From Tomocerus qinae (taxonomy: Eukaryota; Arthropoda; Collembola; Entomobryomorpha; Tomoceridae), in contig CM034547.1 of the NCBI GenBank assembly GCA_020055645.1, positions 39,845,909 through 39,909,908 of the forward strand: a stretch of 64,000 bases of DNA, given 5' to 3'. The notes beneath the pieces were generated by a model. That model was not told the DNA's origin, searched no databases, and worked only from the letters and a program-made list of their open reading frames with translations. This document shows, piece by piece, positions 11,601-23,771 of this stretch. How positions within the stretch are numbered: position 1 is the first letter of the stretch; every line of letters begins with the position of its first letter. The position numbers were made by a program, and so were the translations under genes.

Positions 11601-13818
11601 ATTCACAGTCACCTAACTAACTAAGTATGAGCAGTAGCCACTGAGAAGGGTCGACGAGCAGTAGTCAACAGTCGTGCAGTGCAGTGCGTAGTCATATCGC
11701 TCGTCCTTGTGGACAGGCCAACAGCCAAAGAGACTTTTTTGTCAAAATATTAAATACCAAAGTGTGTGTGCCTGTGCTAAATACGTTCAGTGCTATAATC
11801 TGTAGGTTATAGATCAATAATAGAACTGCCATCTCCGATTTTTACATCCTCCCACCCCAAATTCATATGGGGCCAACTCAAATTGGAGAATCCTTAGAGC
11901 GGTAGTAAGGAAGAAGGTGCGTCGATGTATTTTGTAGAGCAGTGGGCAGTGAGTGCGTGAGACTTTTTGTCACTTTGGTGAGACTAGTTGAGTTTTACTT
12001 TTCGTTTTCCTTTCATATTGCACTACTGCTTTAGTTTTTAGACTTGAAAATTGAGATTCGTCAAGTCTCTGTGAGCCATGCCATGAGACTGTCATTTTAC
12101 ATGCCTACGTACACTACCTACCTATTTAAATAGTAGAATTATAATAATCTGTACAGGAATCAACGGAGTTGGTAGTCCATGCAGTAGATATTTTCATGGT
12201 GCGTTTTACTTTGTAGTGCTGACTCATTCTATTATTATTATAATTTATATTTAGATTATGTACTACAATTCAATTTCATTCCCCAGCACTACATAGTCCC
12301 ACTCTGCTGCACAGATTTTTAGTCATTTATTTGGCTCAGTGCTGATTCTTTTGCTGAATTTAATTCCCTGGCCAGTTGAGTCCCCTTGCAATCACTCAGA
12401 TTCAATAACTGTCATTCTCCCTTGACCTCGTCTTATTTCTGTACTCAGATGTAAACACTTTTTTGATTACATTTATCTAACCATCAGTGGTCAGTGACTA
12501 ATTATAGTAGATTCATAGATATATGCACAAATGATTGAAGCATGACAACAACAGTTTTTAGTGTGGTCGGTGGTATCAGGTGTTCTATGTACATCAAAGC
12601 CAAATGGAGTGTCTACCTGTAATAGTGACCTAGTGCATAATATTATAGGATATAGTATCTTCTCTTAATATAGTTGGAAGAGAGCCATGGATTAATGACA
12701 TAATAATCTTGTGCTCCACTCTGGGACAACACATGTGTGTAGCTTTGTTTGGAAAACGTCAGATTTATATACTAGTCCTAAAAATGCATTAGTATTTATA
12801 GTCTCATCGTAATTAATCCTTCTGTAGTTTGTCTATTAATAAATCCTGACTTAAAAATTTTCTTCTATAATATGCAAAAATTAGATATTTATATAGGTAT
12901 TTAGTAAATGTATACACACTACACACAATGAATACGTGCATACATAGTAGTAGGATATTCTATGAGCTAATTGAGCTGTTCAATATGTACAACTTCTATA
13001 AGACAAAAGTGTTCTAAATAGGACATATAATATTCGTCTCATAACAAAACTTTATGTACCGTAGGAATATTATAATATAATGACTAGTAAATGATATCTA
13101 AGCATATTCATAGTAATCATTAATCATAATTGGATACACATATTTCTACAGATTTGCATGTAATAGGTTATGCAATTAGTTATAATTATTATCCATGTAA
13201 TTTAGGATATGATTAGTTGGTCGTGTTGAATAAAAATTGGATTTATAAAAGTAATTAAAAATGACTGGATTCTTTATTGTTTGTATTGATTGGAGGTGCA
13301 CAAATCTAGTAGGTATACCTAACCTAAGGTCTATTCACTATAATAGTAGAAGAGTACCCGGCATATATTATGCACCGTTGTTTAAAGATCCTTTAAGTAA
13401 CAGTTCTTTTATTAGATGACCATATGATAATTACAGCAATGCAATAATCCTGTTATGACTTATATTATGACGTCTCTTGATATGGGGCCTATACTCTATC
13501 TCCTACCAATGATAATAAAATTAAGGCCTGTGTTAAAATAATTAATTTGATGCAAAGTGAAGTGCAACCTAAATACGCAGTCATCCCCGCAAACTCTCAC
13601 TCATCTCACTCGCCCAACGCACGCTACAGCCAACTGTCCTCTACAACAAAATAATATTTTTTAGTAGTAATGGATTTACAAATTTGATTGTTGTGACTAT
13701 TTGTAAATTAGTGATTTGGTGGCGTCAAGAAAAGGTTGGAGAGCGGAGTCCTTTCTAAATCTCAATTAAAGATTGAATAGAGAGCCCGAGGATCAAAAAC
13801 TGAAAGTCACCCACCACC
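11601..13818 (+). other. Upstream region of the CD36-family gene, probable promoter and 5' UTR
   Basis: No coding frame stands out. Two stretches (11630..11960 and 13560..13818) are less AT-rich than the surroundings; the second runs directly into the start context CACCACCATGCC and is probably 5' UTR. A donor-like AAGGTGCGT near 11910 could end a non-coding first exon. These are inferences from composition. Confidence 0.3.
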
Positions 13819-16800
13819 ATGCCACTCAAATATGTCAAAGCCCTACTTTTTTATCCGTTTCTATTTTCAACCGTCTGCCTCTCTAATGCATCTCGCTTGT
13901 TTCTTAAGGTGAGTGAGCAACAGACTTTTATTCTTTTCTTCCTATCATGATCCTGTCTGTCCTATCTACACACAATACAAAAATCATCAATATTCATCAA
14001 TCAACACTGCCTAGGATCATTGCCCTATAAATAACATCCAACTCAATGTCCTTGCTCTGTTAGTCAACAGCTTAGATAATTGGATTACTCTAGCACTTAA
14101 GCTATTATTTCAGGTGATGAACCCTACCTAAATGCTAAAATTATCTAAAGAATAGCAATATGAAATTCATAGAGATTTAAAGACATTTCTATTGATAAGG
14201 CCAATAATGTGGATATTAACGCTAATTTGCAACATTAGAGGTTCGTCACCCCTGGGGAATTATTTAGGGATAGTGAAAATTTAGATTGACTAGTTAAGCC
14301 ATGTAATAGTAATAAATTACTTGTAATATTACTTAATTTGCAATTTCGTCTTAAACTTTATGCGTGCCAAGGGGTATAAGACAGACCGTGCCTGTTGCAA
14401 ATTCAATCCATATAATGTCGTTTCCATTTGCTACAGTATACCATTCATAAATTCATGGTGTATGTGTAAGTTTGCTAAGAAAACTGTTTAACTGTCAGTT
14501 GTACGTATTTATAGGTTTCTTATTTTATGCGAATGGCATCAAAAACTGACGTACCAGCTTCATTCTGCTAACAGAGCATTTTAGAGACATTTGAATAGTT
14601 TACTATTAATCGGGCTCCATCTTGTGGAATCTTAAAACTATTGCTGAAATTTTCAATTTTGTCAGCAATCGGATTTGATCTGTAGTATAAAATCCGATTC
14701 TTGTGGGTATTTAGACAGAAATCAAACACTGCAAAATGATATAGGATGATTCTATGCTTATGCATTGATTGATTTGCCTACTTCTCATCTTACCTCCTAT
14801 CTTTAGTCGTCGTATTAGTAGCCCCTGGACTCTAGAATATTCATGTAGCTGGAGTGGAGAGAAAAGAATGCTTTTTTAATTCAGAAAATCATATTTACCA
14901 ATGTATCAAAGTCAGATTTAGGAAGATAGGCTATAATAATAGGCAATACATTACCCCAATCTTAGTCTTACCAACAAGCCAATGCAAATTGCAATGTATG
15001 TGTATAATTTTAAAGGAGTTCTAATGATTTTCAATTATTCACATTGCAAAGGCTTGCATTAAAATTATTAAATACGTAACACCTTTCACCAAATCAAAAC
15101 TGATATTTATTTCAATGCTTTTGTTCAGAAATTGTTTTTGTTTATTTTTTCTAGGATTTTGAGAGTGTACCTAAAATAAACGTGGAACCAGGGGAGGATT
15201 TTATCATAAGAAACTATATCGGGTATTACATGTATAATGTAACGAACCCAGATGACGTTGAAAATGGAGACAAGCCGATTTTAGAGGAAATTGGGCCCTA
15301 CGTATACAGGTTAGTCGGTCAGAAAACAAAAGCTATATAAATATAAAAGTTGACATAAGTTAACAAGATAATATTATAAAATTATAAGAATTACATGCAG
15401 ACGCCAAAATGCATAGATGGGAAAATCCCAGTTTCAGTTATTGAATCTTTTGACTCTTTTTCGATAAAAAGGCCTACACTTTTCGAAAGGCTTGTCTAAT
15501 TCGAGTTATATAACTGCTACCGTGCTACCTTTTCCGATTAGTTAAACTCTTGGTCATTTAAAATTTCAGGGAAACTCGGCGAAAATTTGACGTACAAAAA
15601 GTAACAGATGCCACAGTGAAATATAAAGTGAGCAAATACTGGGAGTTTATGCCGGAGTTATCAGAGAAGAGACGGGAAACAGATTTATTCAATGTTATCA
15701 ATATTCCTATGTTGGTGAGTTTAATTCCATTATATTAGTCCAAAAGTGCCAAACTAATATTTGGCAAAAGTTCTGACCATACGATCCTTAACAGGAAGTA
15801 TTTTCCATCTACTTGGTCTATTTCGAAAAGCTCAGCTAATGACTGGTTTTTATAAAAATAAAAAATCTCATCGAATTTCATTCTGTGTAGATTTTAGCTA
15901 ACAAGTTGGCCGCCAAAAATCTACCGACAGCTTTTAATAACATTTTGGTAGACGAACTTTTGGAAAAGGGCGATTCGTTAGTTCGGAGAAATGAACAGTT
16001 TAGAAATGTGCTTTACCGCGGCATGAATGTGTCAATATATACGGAAATCCTGGATGATGTTCTTCAGGGCAATGTTCCCGTCGAATACGCAAATGGACTT
16101 TTCGCACTCTACAAAAAGGTAGTAATTTCGGGCTCTACAATATAGGTGATAAAATAGGACGATCGAGGTTCGGAATCTTTCCGGATTTTTTTCTATAATT
16201 ACACGATCTATGCATATATATAATTGATTACTGAAAGGGGGAGATGTTTGTTAATAGGATAACAATACTGTGGAGGGGGAATATTTGGTGCAATCGAAAG
16301 GGCCAAATGTAGGTGCCGTCATTAGTTTTAACAACCGAACAAAATTAGAGTACTGGGATGGAGACTATTGCAACAAAATAGAAGGAACTGACGGATATTC
16401 TTTCCCGCCACCAGTCTCTGAGAAAACTCCATTGAAAATATTTTACCCAGAATTGTGTCGCTCCGTCTACTTAAAATTCGATGGGAAAACAGAATTGAAC
16501 GATGTTGCTGTCAACCGATTTTCTTTCCCCGAAGACTTACTAGAAGATCCAAATGTCGATGAAAGGAATTTGTGTTTTTGCTCAAAGCCTGTGCGTCCTA
16601 CAAACGTCTCCCGCTCAACGTGTCTGAAAAAGGGACTTGTGGACTATGCCAGTTGCAAACAAGGTCGGTGTGAATTACAGTTATTGCCCAATGTTGATAT
16701 TAATGAATGTTTTAGGAATTTAAATCGTTTACTATTGATTTTCTAGAATCCCCTTTGTTAATTTCCTTTCCTCATTTCTTGTATGCTGACGAAGAGTACG

Positions 16801-18336
16801 TTAACGGTACGATAGGGCTGTCTCCGTCCAAGGAGAAACACTCCACCGAGTTTCTTGTAGAGCCGGTAATCAGTAGAAATTATATCTAAAACAGCCAACC
16901 AAGACCAAACTGCAAATTAAATTACAACGCGCGAATTACTATAATATAATTTGCCTTCCGAAAATTGTGCTGGATAAGTAGATTTTGAAATTCAAGATTT
17001 ATTCCTTTGCCGATAAAGCTAATTAATTTTTTTACTTTCAGCAAACCGGGACAGTAGTGAAAGCTGTTCGTAAATTTCAATTCAATGTCAAGCTGAGGCC
17101 ATTGGACAACGTCGATTTGTTCAAAAATGTTACGAACATGATTTTCCCAGTCTTCTGGACATACAGGGTATAATCGACATCGCTTAATTTTTATTTAAAC
17201 TTTTCGCACAGGAATACTAGACTATTGCACACTGAAAGGCTCTAAGCGTTGTATATTTGAGGGACGATTATTGATGGATTTACCTCATTTGACCCATTTT
17301 ATTCGAATTGGCCAAGGAAAATAATTCATTTCCAAGCCAGAAGTTTGTATGATCTCCACATAGGGGTACGTTTTATTAAAAAAAGTGCCCTTTAAATACC
17401 ATTCATTATAGGTATGTATTTAGTAGCATAACATAACTAACAATTGCAAGTAACAACCGAATGTACATAATTAACTGCAAGACTACGCTCTCAAAATCAT
17501 CAACAAAAATCACCAAGCATAGCGATATTTCATTTGTTGGCGATATGATAACATAAAATGCATTTGTTTTCTTAGGTTTGCAGCAATTCAGCAGCTGTAT
17601 AAATAGTTTCGATTTTTTTGCACTGCACTGATGCACTTTAGTAGTGATTTCCGGACAATAAACCGGTTTTGTCCAGAATCGCTACATACACAATTGTAGT
17701 GAATTTTTAAAATAATTACACCACAGTGTTGTGGAGTGGAGGTGATGTAATTATGCATACTAAAAATTGGTACATGTATCTATAATATACATTGAATTTT
17801 ATGGGTCGTTTATCTGATGAAATTACTGAAAAAATTGAAATACTGTGTAAATGTCTTTCTCGTGTAAGAAACAAAAGGGTATCTTTTGTAGCTGAAATGA
17901 TATAATGCTTCAAAAAGGTTTACATTTTAAGAATCCAACATTCCATCTAATAAATTGTATTTTTGTCATTTTGGATGGTATGGTCTAGAAATTGGAAGTG
18001 AATTCAAGTTCCATTAATGAGCTAAAGGATGAGCTGAAGAAGATTGCTGAAGCCAAAACTAAAAAAGGTAAGTTTTTTTGACTAAATGGTCAATACAAAA
18101 TATCATTTCAGGGATTAGAGTAAAAATCCTTAACACTAATTCGTCGAATTCAATCAATTGCAGGATCTCATGAGAATGAGGAACCCGTAGTATCTACACC
18201 TGCACCAACTCCTGTAGAAGTTTTAGCAGAAAGTCGAAAACGAACTTCAAGTTACAGCAATGACGCAGCTTTACCAATGTCACCTTTTACCACAATCCTC
18301 ACAATTTTCCTTCTAACTTGTCATACATTTCAGTGA
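13819..18336 (+). CDS. CD36 / scavenger receptor class B family protein, 506 aa
   Basis: Nine exons: 13819..13908, 15155..15309, 15570..15714, 15891..16118, 16258..16663, 16747..16865, 17042..17167, 17989..18067 and 18164..18336. All phases match. The start is in a good context (CACCACCATG). A hydrophobic N-terminus (~residues 5-24) is followed by the family's YNVTNP, EEIGPYVYR, GTDGYSFPPP, CRSVYLKF, the CFCSKP cysteine cluster, SFPHFLYAD and FPVFWTYR. These proteins are surface or endolysosomal receptors for lipids, lipoproteins and microbes, with two membrane anchors and a large ectodomain. Here the usual C-terminal helix with a cytoplasmic tail is absent. After a lysine-rich helix and a Ser/Pro stretch the protein stops right after FTTILTIFLLTCHTFQ, which looks more like a GPI-attachment signal. 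Several N-x-S/T sites are present. Confidence 0.9.
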
Positions 18337-18537
18337 TTACTCTTATTAGCTGTATTTTTAACCTTGTTATTATCCTATTTTGTAGATATCCTACTACCAC
18401 TTCAATATTTCTACAATCATCTGACTTGTGTTATTGTTACAAAGAGAATGTACATAGATAATGTAATTTTTGAGTGAATGCTAAATATTCTTAAATTAAA
18501 TTACTGTAAATATAATTATTAGGGTAGGGTGATAATT

Positions 18538-18543
18538 AATAAA
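18538..18543 (+). other. Poly(A) signal AATAAA, CD36-family gene
   Basis: Canonical hexamer about 200 bp after the stop of the CD36-family gene, in the 620-bp spacer to the convergent pelle gene. The spacer holds nothing else I can recognise. Confidence 0.5.
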
Positions 18544-18956
18544 TTAAACGGTTCCTGCCTTCGTTACATAAAATTGTATAGAAGACAAAAAAATTGTCAT
18601 AAAAAGATTTATCATTTATTATTATGATTTGTATTATAACTAATTATCATTTGTAGCGTTTATAGTACTCAGGAGTATCCTATCGAAAATAAAAGTCCTA
18701 AACAGGGACTTATTTTTGTTTCCTCCAAAATAATGTAAAATAAAAATCGCATTTACATTTTCGAAGCACCGATTACGACTTTTTAATCAGTCAGGTCAAC
18801 GCATCTTATTTTAATACTTTCGTCTTTAAATTAATACTTATTGAAAAATATAACTTGGTATATTATGTTATTTATATTCCTATTAGAAAACTTTTAAGTA
18901 CCCATATCGAGTATTTAGAATACAAAAGAAAGCACAAAATGAGAGCTGTAATAATG

Positions 18957-21900
18957 TTATAGCCCCAATTCAGTTATAAGTGGAATCACAGTTTCGACAG
19001 GAATGTTTTGATTGGTAGACATATCTTCAACAATTACTGGCACATCTTCTTTTATATTGTCACTATTCGAATTTCTTACTTGCAAATTGTTTAGCTGGAC
19101 GGGTGCAACAAGAGGTAGCGGTGGCATCACAGGGGAAGGAAGAGGGCTTCGGCGAAAGGGAGTACTTCCTGCATGAAGGTTTCTCATTTCAGGACTCTAA
19201 ATATAATAAATAAATATTGAACATCAAGGTTTCCTAGATTTTAAGGGGGACACTGGGAAATTTTAAAGGAGAAAGTTGTAAATCTGAAATATTATGGGAG
19301 AAAGTTTTTCGACATTTAAGGGAGATCGAGATCTGGAATATTATAGGAGAAAGTTTTCCTACATTTTAAGAGGGGGCTCTAAAATTTTAAATGGGATATG
19401 TACCAGTCGATGTGTAGTTGAAGATGGAATCATTAAAGATCCAGGTCGACTCTGATGTGGCGTATCAAAGAGAAACGGTAGGCCAGTGACTTGTGAACTT
19501 ACGGTACCTTAAAAATAAATTATAAGCTGATATCCCAGTGGACTAAGAAAGTGATTGGGAAATTGAGAGCAATGGAGACATTTAGAATCGCTATATTCTT
19601 CCGTCCGAATAAAAATATATTAAAATATAATTTTAGTAAATATAATATAATCAAAAGCCTTACGAATACTGCCATTGGAAAACTGTTCCTCTAAAGATTT
19701 CAACACAGACACCATATCTGGTCTTTCCTTTGCAAGTTTTTTGGTGCACATTTTGCCTAATCTTATCAAAATATCGTAAATCTCTTGGTTTTCATAGCCT
19801 CCTTTGATGTCCTTAAGAGACTCTCCAGTCCTCTCCGATTCTTCCAGCATATCTTTCTACGAATAAAATATTTCATTTAGATATCTTTTAGCTCCAGATT
19901 CGGAAAAGTTGTAATCGCATTGAATTTCTTAAAACAAGTTTAGCTTACTAAATGGAGTGGATTTACCAAAACTAAATTTTGTTGAAGTTGTTGAAGTAAA
20001 AGTAAATGACTTACAAGGAATTTGATGGTTCTATGCTCTTCATAGGCCCGAAGCCCCGTCGCCACTTCAAATATCATAATTCCAAAACTGAATGAATCGA
20101 CTTTAGTAGACAATTTCTTGGACCTCAAATATTCGTCTGGCAGATAAGGTCTTGTACCGTGAACACGGGACACTTTGACGTAAGAAGAATTGGAGTGCAT
20201 TTCTCTTGCTAACCCGAAATCTCCTATTTTGGCTTCAAAGTTTTTGTCTAGTAAAATATTAGCTGATTTGATATCTCCGTGGATTAAAGGTTGTGGTCCA
20301 ATTGAATGCAAAAACTGCAGTCCGCAAGCAACATTTCTTACAATTTGATACCGCAATTGCCAGGGAAGAGGAGGAAACATTTGCTGTCAAATATACATCA
20401 AAATATTTAGCCCCTGGAGAAATATCTACTAATTTTGTATTTAATAATTTAACATAGCATGCATAAGCATATCTATAAAACTGACCTTGCAGAGTAGTCT
20501 GTCTTCCAATGATCCATTATGCATGTATCTAAAAAATAAGATTTAGTATGAGTCGCTTCAATTATACGACTGTTGCAATCTTGCAATATAAATGGATATT
20601 CTCCACAAGCAACAGGAAATTTTTTAAATAGTCTTCAATTGTATGTTAAATTAATAAAACTTACTGATATATTAAGCAGGGGTGTTCGCCTTCCAAACAA
20701 AATCCATACAAGGGTAGAATATTGTCATGTCTGTAGTTATTTAAAAACCGAAGTTCGCCCAGACTTTGTTTCAAATTACTTTCCACAAAAGCATCCTTAC
20801 GACGCTAAAAAATAAATATAAACAAATCTATTGATAGGAATAAAAAGTTCAAAAAGATGTTATTTGTATTTTAAGGCAAAATTTTTTCATTCTTTTATTT
20901 TTCGAGGGAAGGGGACACCTTTCCTGGTGCACCCTTCCAAGGACGTATTTAGGGGGATACTGAAGACCCCTTAATTTTCCAATTTTCTTAAAAGTTAATA
21001 AAAAGCATTTTTATGCAAAATAAAATTCTTATATTCAAGCATCCCCTTAATTTGTGTTCTGGATACGCCCTTTCACCTCTCCATCTTTAAAAAATTGTAA
21101 TTACCAGTTCCATTCGTTTAATGGCAACATGAGTGTGTTTCCATTGTCCCTTGAAGACAGTACCGAATCCCCCTTTTCCCAGAATGTTTCTTCGGTTCCA
21201 ATTGTCTGTAGCCAATAGAAGTTCGCTGTATTTGATCTTTGGTAAATTCCCTCCGCACTCTACATCCGAACTCTTAACAACACCTATTCCCAATTCATTT
21301 TCTCATTTTTAGTACTTTTCAAATTGCAATTTCATCCCTCCTTAGTACAATATATTTTTACTGAGCCTTTATGAATACCTATATGGCTCCATGCGAAGGT
21401 GGCTTATAAATAATATGTAATTTACAAAATTCTGAGTAAGATACCTTGTCCATTAATGATGCCCTCGTTGCTTTTCTTAGGTTCCTCTAATTTAATTTGA
21501 TTGTCCAAAAGTTTTAACTCAGCAGTAGCGTTGCAGTCATTATTTTTGATGTACACATGATACTTCTCGTCAACTTTGGAAAGTGAATAAAAGAAGGAAA
21601 AATTATAACTCAGATCAATCATATTATTCTCTGAGGGAGTCAATATAAAATGCAGGAAAAATTCGGAACGCAATGTCAATAGATGAAAAAATAAATACAG
21701 CACGGCCAGTGGTCGAATGAGTACGTGTTATGATTCTTTTTAAATTCAGCCAAAAAAATGAAAAAAACTACAGAAAACTATTGATGAAAGAGATCATAAA
21801 AATAAATCATATTAGTTCATCACCATCACCGCACAAAAAATCATTTTGTTTCTTTGTTTAAACCATCACAGGAAACTCCAAATGGACTCACCAAATTTGC

Positions 21901-23762
21901 TAAGAATTTTCATTGCTCGATATTGTTGAAGTTTGGCGAGTATGATAAATAGCTCTAAAACTGTATGGTTTTGGTTGCCCCACGATGTTAAAAGTGCCTC
22001 AGTAGGAGAACCACCAATGTAGAGTGTTCGATTAAATCCACTAAGCTCTTCAGGACTGTAACCCATATGGGCACCACCTGAAAAAATGTGTCAATACGTC
22101 GTCAGCTCCAGAGGTCAACAAAATGATTTTCGACCCCCTTGCTTTAGTTGCTTTGCTCGAAATGATTTTTCCGGAAATTGTTTTCTTTTAACATTAAATA
22201 ATACCACCTAAATTATTTTTACTCAATTCAATCATTCTGGCGTTTTCTTTCATTGTACATATGCATACAACATATTCCTCTCGCCGAGTCGCCCTCAATA
22301 TTTTCGTTAGTTAGCCTGATTTATACCAACCATTTTTGGAGAATTGAATGAAAGCTATGGCCATATTATGATTGCCATTTTGTCATAGATTTGCATCGCT
22401 TGCTTGCAACCTTGCAAGTTGCAATGTAATTATAATTTTCATAGAGCCACCCATGTGCTTTCTCTACTTACTTACCGTTTGACTTACTTTGTTTTAAAAA
22501 CCTCGATGAGGTCATATCAAACTATTCTGAGTAACAATTATTTCCTAAACTTTTTTTCAGTTTAAGTCAATTCTCAGAAACCACTTGGGCCTTCAAAAAA
22601 GTATATTGAAATAGAAAGACCCAATGTTATCCTCCCTCATCCCGCGCCGATATATTATTTTTTTAACAATCCACAAAACTGCGAATAATTGATTATTCCA
22701 CATAACAAGGGCCGCAGCCGGGGCTCGAGAGACCCTCAAAATCGAAGAAGAAAAGTAAAATATTTTAAATGAATTTTTTGATTTGAAAAAGTGAAAAGGG
22801 GATCAATTAAGATCCACCACCCCTCGATCGAGGTATCTAGCCCTAATTTTTTATGAACTCGATCTATATTTACATTGAGTTGAGTATGGAAGCATTAATT
22901 TAGTAAATCAAATAAAATTCGAGAACAATTTAATGTAAAATCCTCATTTTTTACCAAACATTATTACAGGGCCACAAGGCTAAATAATGGTTTAATTAAA
23001 TAATTTTAACTATTTCACAAAACAATACACCCGCCACGCCAAAAAGTGCCGTGTCTATTCTTTTTTAAATGTTTTTTCTTGTAATTTTACAGGTGTAAAA
23101 AGTCTGACCTTCAGGGTCACAGTGTGTTTAGTTTTAGTCTAAATTTTGAGACTATGTCCAGATTGATTAAAAATTAAGATTTATCCATGATTAGACGGAG
23201 TAGGAAAACATGCAAAACTTTCCCGCTCTTCAGCCATTTAGCCCTTAGGGTGCATGTAAATTGTAAATTAACTTAGAATTGGTGTCCATTGTCCATATTC
23301 CATATGCCTACACTTGCACTTCTCTTAATGTAAATTCGAATCCGTTGGACATTACCCCCTATGAATTGCGCATTTTTGATTTGATTTGATTTGATTGAAC
23401 AAAGGAAGTTTATAGTACGCGTACTGGTGTGGATTGTGCATTGCTGGTATGTGGTATACTGGACTGGTACCAACCTACTAACTATATAGTAGTATGCTGG
23501 TATAGAGCGCGCAGAGTACAGAACAGAGTACAATTTATAATCTGCAGTACATATTTACGTATGCGAATACATCTAATTAACAGTAAATCCCATTAATTAA
23601 ACTCTAAATAGGAAAGTGGAGAAATATTATATTATAATAATTACCCAAAACCTGCCATAACTGCTGATCGTCAAATATTCGTTCAATCTCTTTTCTTTCC
23701 GCAAATGGAATGTCATAAATGTATTTTACGGTTTTTACTACATTGTCAAATTTTGCACTCAT
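18957..23762 (-). CDS. pll: Pelle/IRAK serine-threonine kinase with death domain, 566 aa
   Basis: Ten exons: 23645..23762, 21892..22077, 21445..21573, 21105..21283, 20665..20804, 20486..20528, 20015..20383, 19664..19856, 19404..19507 and 18957..19196. Frames match throughout. Exon 3 could instead start ~60 bp earlier at CCCTCAG near 21633. Residues 1-101 are a death domain (LWQVLGGGAHMGYSPEEL, LLTSWGNQNHTV). The kinase has GKGGFG (180-185), VAIK (Lys200), HGDIKSAN (Asp302) and DFG (320-322). HGD in place of HRD is typical of the Pelle/IRAK group. The kinase acts downstream of Toll and MyD88/Tube, binding through death domains, and signals toward NF-kB/Dorsal factors. A Pro/Ser-rich tail (~residues 455-566) has no domain I recognise. 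It faces ANKRD29 head-to-head with 9 bp between start codons. Confidence 0.92.
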
Positions 23763-23771
23763 TTTCTAAGG
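23763..23771. promoter_or_regulatory. 9-bp gap between divergent pelle and ANKRD29 start codons
   Basis: The pelle ATG (minus, 23762) and the inferred ANKRD29 ATG (+, 23772) are separated by TTTCTAAGG. Any 5' UTR of either gene must overlap the other's first coding exon, unless upstream non-coding exons are spliced on. CTAAG and CTTAG here could serve as 3' splice sites on the two strands. Confidence 0.45.
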
